Assembly: GCA_958298945.1 (NCBI GenBank)
Contig: OY282608.1
Span: forward strand, 80,772,806 to 80,836,805
Length of the DNA: 64,000 nucleotides
Source: Atherix ibis
Taxonomy: Eukaryota > Arthropoda > Insecta > Diptera > Athericidae
Direction of reading: 5' to 3'
In this document: positions 57,341 through 64,000 of the stretch, one piece after another
How positions within the stretch are numbered: position 1 is the first letter of the stretch
Layout: every line of letters begins with the position of its first letter
Notes under the pieces: generated by a model
Database searches by the model: none
What the model saw: the letters and a program-made list of their open reading frames with translations, nothing else
Told to the model about the DNA's origin: nothing
Translations under genes and position numbers: made by a program

Positions 57341-58884
57341 CCAACAAATCAACAAACCAACAAACCAAAAAAACAATAAACCAACAAATCAACAAGCCAA
57401 CAAACCAACAAACCAACAAGCCAACAAACGAACAAACCAAGAAACCAACAAACAAACAAACCAACAGACGAACAAACCAACAAACCAACAAACCAACAAA
57501 CCAACAAACCATCAAACCGACAAACCAACAAACCAACGAACCAACAAACCAACAAACCAACAAACCAACAAATCAACAAACCAACAAACCAAAAAAACAA
57601 TAAACCAACAAATCAACAAGCCAACAAACCAACAAACCAACAAGCCAACAAACGAACAAACCAAGAAACCAACAAACAAACAAACCAACAGACGAACAAA
57701 CCAACAAACCAAAAAACCAACAAACCAAGAAACTAACAAACCAACAAACCAACAAACCAACAAACCAACAAACCAACAAGCCAACAAACCAACAAACCAA
57801 CAAACCAACAAACCAACAAACGAACAAACCAACAAACCAACAAACTAACAAACCAACAAACCAACAAACCAACAAACCAACATACAAACAAACCAACAAA
57901 CCAACAAACCAACAAATCAACAAACCAACACACCAAAAAAACAATAAACCAACAAATCAACAAGCCAACAAACCAACAAACCAACAAGCCAACAAACGAA
58001 CAAACCAAGAAACCAACAAACAAACAAACCAACAGACGAACAAACCAACAAACCAACAAACCAACAAACCAACAAACCATCAAACCGACAAACCAACAAA
58101 CCGACAAACCAACAAACCTACAAACCAACAAACCAACAACCCAAAAAAACCAACAAGCCAACAAACCAACAAACAAATAAACCAAAAAACCGACAAACCA
58201 ACAAACCAGCAAACCAACAAACCAACAAACCAACAAGCCAACAAACCAACAAACCAACAAACGAACAAACCAACAAACCAACAAACTAACAAACCAACAA
58301 GCCAACAAACCAACAAACCAACAAACCAACAAGCCAACAAGCCAACAAACCAAAAAACCAACAACCGAACAAACCAACAAACAAACAAACCAACAAACCA
58401 ACACACCAACAAACCAACAAACCAACAAACCAACAAACCAACAAACCAACAAACCAACAAACCAACAAACCAACAAACCAACAAACCAACAAACCAACAA
58501 ACCAACAAACCAACAAACCAACAAACCAACAAACCAACAAACCAACAAATCAACAAACAAAAAAACCAACAAACAAGAAAACCAACAAAACAACAAACCA
58601 ATAAACCACAAACAAAAAAACCAACAAACAAAAAAACCAACAAAACAACAAACCAACAAACCAACAAACCAACAAACCAACAAACCAACAAGCCAACAAA
58701 CCAACAAACCAACAAACCAACAAACCAACAAACGAACAAACCAACAAACCAACAAACTAACAAACCAACAAACCAACAAACCAACAAACCAACATACAAA
58801 CAAACCAACAAACCAACAAACCAACAAATCAACAAACCAACACACCAAAAAAACAATAAACCAACAAATCAACAAGCCAACAAA
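57341..58884 (+). repeat. Local short-range amplification of aaaaaaacaataaacc modules
   Basis: The marker caataaacc after an A run has its c at 57,374, 57,598, 57,942 and 58,854. The steps are 224, 344 and 912 bp, all exact multiples of 8. Elsewhere in zone IV the same marker occurs singly, 0.55-6 kb apart. All four copies share caaatcaacaagcc downstream, where other modules read caaaccaacaagcc, and the last two share cacaccaaaa upstream (57,930 and 58,842). The stretch 58,400-58,560 is a long, nearly pure run of consensus units. Confidence 0.8.
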
Positions 58885-61800
58885 CTAACAAACCAACAAG
58901 CCAACAAACCAACAAACCAACAAACCAACAAGCCAACAAGCCAACAAACCAACAAGCCAACAAACGAACAAAACAAACAAGCTGACAAACCAACAAACCA
59001 ACAAACCAACAAACGAACAAATCAACAAACCAACAAACCAACAAATCAACAAACCAACAAACCAACAAACCAACAAACCAACAAACCAACAAACCAACAA
59101 ACCAACAAACCAACAAACCAACAAACCAACAAATCAAAAAACCAACAAACCAACAAGCCAACAAGCCAACAAACCAACAACCCAACAAACCAACAAAACA
59201 ACAAACCAACAAACCAACAAACCAACAAACCAACAAACCAACAAACCAACAAACAAAAAAACCAACAAAACCACAAACCAACAAACCAGCAATCCATCAA
59301 ACCAACAAACCAATAAACCAACATGCCAACAAGCCAACAAACGAACAAGCCAACAAACCAACAAACCAACAAACCACAAACCAACAAACCAACAAACCAA
59401 CAAACCAACAAACCAACAAACCGACAAGCCAACAAGCCAACAAACCAAAAAACCAACAAACGAACAAACCAACAAACCAACAAACAAACAAACCACAAAC
59501 CAAAAAACCAACAAACCAACAAACAAACAAACCAACAAACCAAAAAAACAACAAACAAATAAACCAACAAACCAACAAACCAACAAACCAACAAACCAAC
59601 AAACCAACAAACCAACAAACTAACAAGCCAACAAACCAACAAACCAAAAACCAACAAGCAAAAAAGCCAACAAACCAACAATCCAACAAGCCAACAAACC
59701 AATAAGCCAACAAACTAAAAAACCAACAAACCAACAAACCTACAAACCAACAAACCAACAAACCAACAAGCCAACAAACAAACAAACAAAAAAACCAACA
59801 AACCAACAAACCGACAAACCAAAAAGCCAACAAACCAACAAACGAACAAATAAACAAACCAACAAACCAACAAAACAACAAACCAACAAGCCAACAAACC
59901 AAAAAACCAACAAACCAATAAACCAACAAACCAATAAACCAACAAACCAACAAACCAACAAACCAACAAACCAACAAATCAAAAAACCAACAAACCAACA
60001 AGCCAACAAGCCAACAAACCAACAACCCAACAAACCAACAAAACAACAAACCAACAAACCAACAAACCAACAAACCAACAAACCAACAAACCAACAAACC
60101 AACAAACAAAAAAACCAACAAAACCACAAACCAACAAACCAGCAATCCATCAAGCCAACAAACCAATAAACCAACATGCCAACAAGCCAACAAACGAACA
60201 AGCCAACAAACCAACAAACCAACAAACCACAAACCAACAAACCAACAAACCAACAAACCAACAAACCAACAAACCGACAAGCCAACAAGCCAACAAGCCA
60301 ACAAACCAAAAAACCAACAAACGAACAAACCAACAAACCAACAAACAAACAAACCACAAACCAAAAAACCAACAAACCAACAAACAAACAAACCAACAAA
60401 CCAAAAAAACAACAAACAAATAAACCAACAAACCAACAAACCAACAAACCAACAAACCAACAAACCAACAAACCAACAAACTAACAAGCCAACAAACCAA
60501 CAAACCAAAAACCAACAAGCAAAAAAACCAACAAACCAACAAGCCAACAAGCCAACAAACCAATAAGCCAACAAACCAAAAAACCAACAAACCAACAAAC
60601 CTACAAACCAACAAACCAACAAACCAACAAGCCAACAAACAAACAAACAAAAAAACCAACAAACCAACAAACCGACAAACCAACAAGCCAACAAACCAAC
60701 AAACGAACAAATAAACAAACCAACAAACCAACAAAACAACAAACCAACAAGCCAACAAACCAAAAAACCAACAAACCAATAAACCAACAAACCAATAAAC
60801 CAACAAACCAACAAACAAACAAACCAACAAACCAACAAACCAAAAAACCAACAAACCAACCAACCAACAAACAAACAAGCCAACAAACAAACAAATAAAC
60901 AAACGAACAAACCAACAAACCAACAAACCAACAAGCCAACAAACCAACAAACCAACAAACCAACAAACAAATAAATCAACAAACCAACAAACCAACAAAC
61001 CAGCAAACCAACAAACCAACAAACCAACAAACCAACAAACCAACAAGCCAACAAACCAACAAACGAACAAACCAACAAACCAACAAACCAACAAGCCAAC
61101 AAACCAACAAACCAACAAGCCAACAAGCCAACAAACCAAAAAACCAACAAACGAACAAACCAACAAACAAACAAGCCAACAAACCAACAAACCAACAAAC
61201 AAACTAACCAACAAACCAACAAACCAACAAACCAACAAACCAACAAACTAACAAACAAACGAACCAACAAACCAACAAAACAACAAACCAACAAATAAAT
61301 TAACCAACAAACCAACAAACCAACAAACCAACAAACCAACAAACCAACAAACCGACAAACGATCAAGCCAACAAACTAACAAACCAAAAAACCAACAAGC
61401 AAACAAACCAACAAACCAACAAGCCAACAAGCCAACAAACCAACAAGCCAACAAACGAACAAAACAAACAAGCCGACAAACCAACAAACCAAAAAACCAA
61501 CAAACCAACAAATTAAAAAACCAACTAACGAACAAACCAACAAACCAACAAACCAACAAACGAACAAACCAACAAACCAAAAAAGCAACAAACGAACAAA
61601 CCAACAAACCAATAAACCAACAAGCCAACAAACCAAAAAACCAACAAACCAAGAAACTAACAAACCAACAAACCAACAAACCAACAAACCAACAAACCAA
61701 CAAGCCAACAAACCAATAAACCAACAAACCAACAAACCAACAAAACAACAAGCCAACAAACCAACAAACCAACAAGCCAACAAGCGAACAAACCAACAAA

Positions 61801-64000
61801 CGAACAAACCAACAAACCAACAAACCAACAAACCAACAAACCAACAAGCCAAAAAGCCAACAAGCCAACAAGCCAACAAGCCAACAAGCCAACAAACGAA
61901 CAAACCAACAAACAAACAAACCAACGAGCCAACAAGCCAACAAACCAATAATCCAACAAACGAACAAACCAACAAACAAACAAACCAACAAACGAACAAA
62001 CCAACAAACCAACAAACTAACAAACCAACAAACCAACAAACCAACAAACCAACATACCAACAAACCAACAAACCAACAAACCAACAAACCAACAAACCAA
62101 CGAGCCAACAAACTAACAAACCAACGAACCAACAAACCAACAAACCAACAAACAAACAAACCACAAACCAAAAAACCAACAAACCAACAAACAAACAAAC
62201 CAACAAACCAAAAAAACAACAAACAAATAAACCAACAAACCAACAAACCAACAAACCAACAAACCAACAAACCAACAAACCAACAAACTAACAAGCCAAC
62301 AAACCAACAAACCAAAAACCAACAAGCAAAAAAACCAACAAACCAACAAGCCAACAAGCCAACAAACCAATAAGCCAACAAACCAAAAAACCAACAAACC
62401 AACAAACCTACAAACCAACAAACCAACAAACCAACAAGCCAACAAACAAACAAACAAAAAAACCAACAAACCAACAAACCGACAAACCAACAAGTCAACA
62501 AACCAACAAACGAACAAATAAACAAACCAACAAACCAACAAAACAACAAACCAACAAGCCAACAAACCAAAAAACCAACAAACCAATAAACCAACAAACC
62601 AATAAACCAACAAACCAACAAACAAACAAACCAACAAACCAACAAACCAAAAAACCAACAAACCAACCAACCAACAAACAAACAAGCCAACAAACAAACA
62701 AATAAACAAACGAACAAACCAACAAACCAACAAACCAACAAGCCAACAAACCAACAAACCAACAAACCAACAAACAAATAAATCAACAAACCAACAAACC
62801 AACAAACCAGCAAACCAACAAACCAACAAACCAACAAACCAACAAACCAACAAGCCAACAAACCAACAAACGAACAAACCAACAAACCAACAAACCAACA
62901 AGCCAACAAACCAACAAACCAACAAGCCAACAAGCCAACAAACCAAAAAACCAACAAACGAACAAACCAACAAACAAACAAGCCAACAAACCAACAAACC
63001 AACAAACAAACTAACCAACAAACCAACAAACCAACAAACCAACAAACCAACAAACTAACAAACAAACGAACCAACAAACCAACAAAACAACAAACCAACA
63101 AATAAATTAACCAACAAACCAACAAACCAACAAACCAACAAACCAACAAACCAACAAACCGACAAACGATCAAGCCAACAAACTAACAAACCAAAAAACC
63201 AACAAGCAAACAAACCAACAAACCAACAAGCCAACAAGCCAACAAACCAACAAGCCAACAAACGAACAAAACAAACAAGCCGACAAACCAACAAACCAAA
63301 AAACCAACAAACCAACAAATTAAAAAACCAACTAACGAACAAACCAACAAACCAACAAACCAACAAACGAACAAACCAACAAACCAAAAAAGCAACAAAC
63401 GAACAAACCAACAAACCAATAAACCAACAAGCCAACAAACCAAAAAACCAACAAACCAAGAAACTAACAAACCAACAAACCAACAAACCAACAAACCAAC
63501 AAACCAACAAGCCAACAAACCAATAAACCAACAAACCAACAAACCAACAAAACAACAAGCCAACAAACCAACAAACCAACAAGCCAACAAGCGAACAAAC
63601 CAACAAACGAACAAACCAACAAACCAACAAACCAACAAACCAACAAACCAACAAGCCAAAAAGCCAACAAGCCAACAAGCCAACAAGCCAACAAGCCAAC
63701 AAACGAACAAACCAACAAACAAACAAACCAACGAGCCAACAAGCCAACAAACCAATAATCCAACAAACGAACAAACCAACAAACAAACAAACCAACAAAC
63801 GAACAAACCAACAAACCAACAAACTAACAAACCAACAAACCAACAAACCAACAAACCAACATACCAACAAACCAACAAACCAACAAACCAACAAACCAAC
63901 AAACCAACGAGCCAACAAACTAACAAACCAACGAACCAACAAACCAACAAACCAACAAGCCAACAAACCAACAAACGAACAAACCAACAAACCAACAAAC
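58885..64000 (+). repeat. Long-range 9.13-kb repeat, copy 2, cut by the window edge
   Basis: Second copy of 49,746-54,877, still colinear at the last base, so the shared block may extend past the window. Differences seen are few: cctacaaaccaac near 62,407 against cctacaaacaaac near 53,284; caagtcaac near 62,490 against caagccaac near 53,367; ccaaaaaacc near 62,568 against tcaaaaaacc near 53,443; and plain units near 62,823 against caaataaacaaacc near 53,697. The copy carries the same internal 853-bp and ~1.81-kb sub-repeats, so those formed before the long-range duplication. Confidence 0.9.

Larger units (their letters stand above)
1..64000 (+). repeat. 8-bp satellite array, consensus ccaacaaa, about 8,000 units
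   Basis: Every line of the window is made of ccaacaaa or units one or two substitutions away from it. The + strand is almost only A and C; G and T occur only inside variant units. No block is inverted: there is no stretch of tttgttgg on the + strand. Common variants are ccaacaag (A8G), cgaacaaa (C2G), caaacaaa (C2A), ctaacaaa (C2T), ccaaaaaa (C5A), ccaataaa (C5T), tcaacaaa (C1T), ccgacaaa (A3G) and ccaacata (A7T). Length changes are rare; most are 7-bp units such as ccacaaa and lengthened A runs. The array has no visible end at either edge, so its true length exceeds 64 kb. That it is satellite DNA is seen directly; a heterochromatic location in a eukaryote is inferred. Confidence 0.98.

Noticed and set aside
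3480..63110. AT-rich boxes (aaattaatc, ataaattaacc) as promoters, TATA boxes or replication origins
   Set aside because: They recur only as part of the copied module, without any gene downstream or conserved second element. A binding role is possible but nothing in the sequence supports it over simple inheritance.
1..64000. Telomere repeat (tttgttgg as a G-strand)
   Set aside because: It does not match a telomere repeat I know, units are heavily diverged, and higher-order modules of up to 9 kb are typical of satellites and not of telomerase products. An interstitial or subtelomeric place cannot be excluded.
1..64000. Identity with the 7-bp Drosophila virilis type satellites (ACAAACT family)
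   Set aside because: Base composition and an ACAAAC core look alike, but the period here is clearly 8, not 7, and the ACAAACT variant (from ctaacaaa units) is scattered, not tandem. The likeness does not identify the host.
1..64000. CRISPR array
   Set aside because: There are no unique spacers between repeats; the supposed spacers are the same 8-bp unit.
1..64000. Insertion sequences, retroelements, tRNA or rRNA genes interrupting the array
   Set aside because: I scanned for any stretch that leaves the A/C-rich 8-bp pattern. The largest departures are short motifs of about 30-40 bases (AT box, A runs, cccaaaaattaacaag), far too short for such elements.
49746..64000. Treating the 9.13-kb repeat as proof of a regular 9.13-kb higher-order repeat
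   Set aside because: Only one interval is visible and the 4 kb between the matched blocks has no shown partner, so it may be a single duplication, an assembly effect or the start of a longer series.

Overview
The whole 64 kb is one continuous tandem-repeat (satellite) array. The unit is 8 bp, ccaacaaa on the + strand (tttgttgg on the - strand), about 8,000 units, all head to tail in one orientation, entering at the left edge and leaving at the right edge already in full repeat. I see no gene, RNA gene, transposon, CRISPR array or unique spacer. An array this long, with layered higher-order structure and accumulated point variants, points to a eukaryotic heterochromatic satellite (centromeric, pericentromeric or subtelomeric). 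The species cannot be told from the sequence. Changes of the CpG-to-TpG kind at matched positions hint at a genome with germline CpG methylation, but that is inference.

Open reading frames are abundant on both strands but are artefacts. Eight is not a multiple of three, so the pure repeat is stop-free in all six frames and each frame reads the same octapeptide in a different phase: NKPTNQQT on +, LLVCWFVG on -. Frames end only where a variant unit happens to make a stop.

The informative part is the second level of organisation. Variant units (ccaacaag, cgaacaaa, ccaaaaaa, ctaacaaa, ccaataaa, caaacaaa and others) and a few longer odd motifs recur in fixed order and define four zones. Zone I (1-2,400) has a short 168-200 bp periodicity. 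Zone II (2,401-20,094) is built of roughly 0.5-1.6 kb modules marked by an AT-rich box aaattaatc and the motif cccaaaaattaacaag. It contains a 2,198 bp tandem duplication and a 2,634 bp X-Z-Y unit whose first copy lacks Z. A transitional stretch (20,095-21,719) leads to zone III (21,720-34,542), three copies of a 2.9-4.95 kb super-unit. Zone IV (34,543-64,000) is a mosaic of 0.85, 1.7-1.8 and 3.45 kb modules marked by ataaattaacc. It holds a 2.3 kb island of zone III type (43,890-46,170) and a block of at least 5.1 kb repeated at a distance of 9.13 kb (49,746-54,877 and 58,885-64,000).

Nothing here encodes a system of cooperating genes. What the window records is the amplification history of a satellite: nested duplications of increasing size, each datable by the private variants it carries. 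Coordinates of module edges are approximate to one or a few 8-bp units unless a diagnostic base fixes them.
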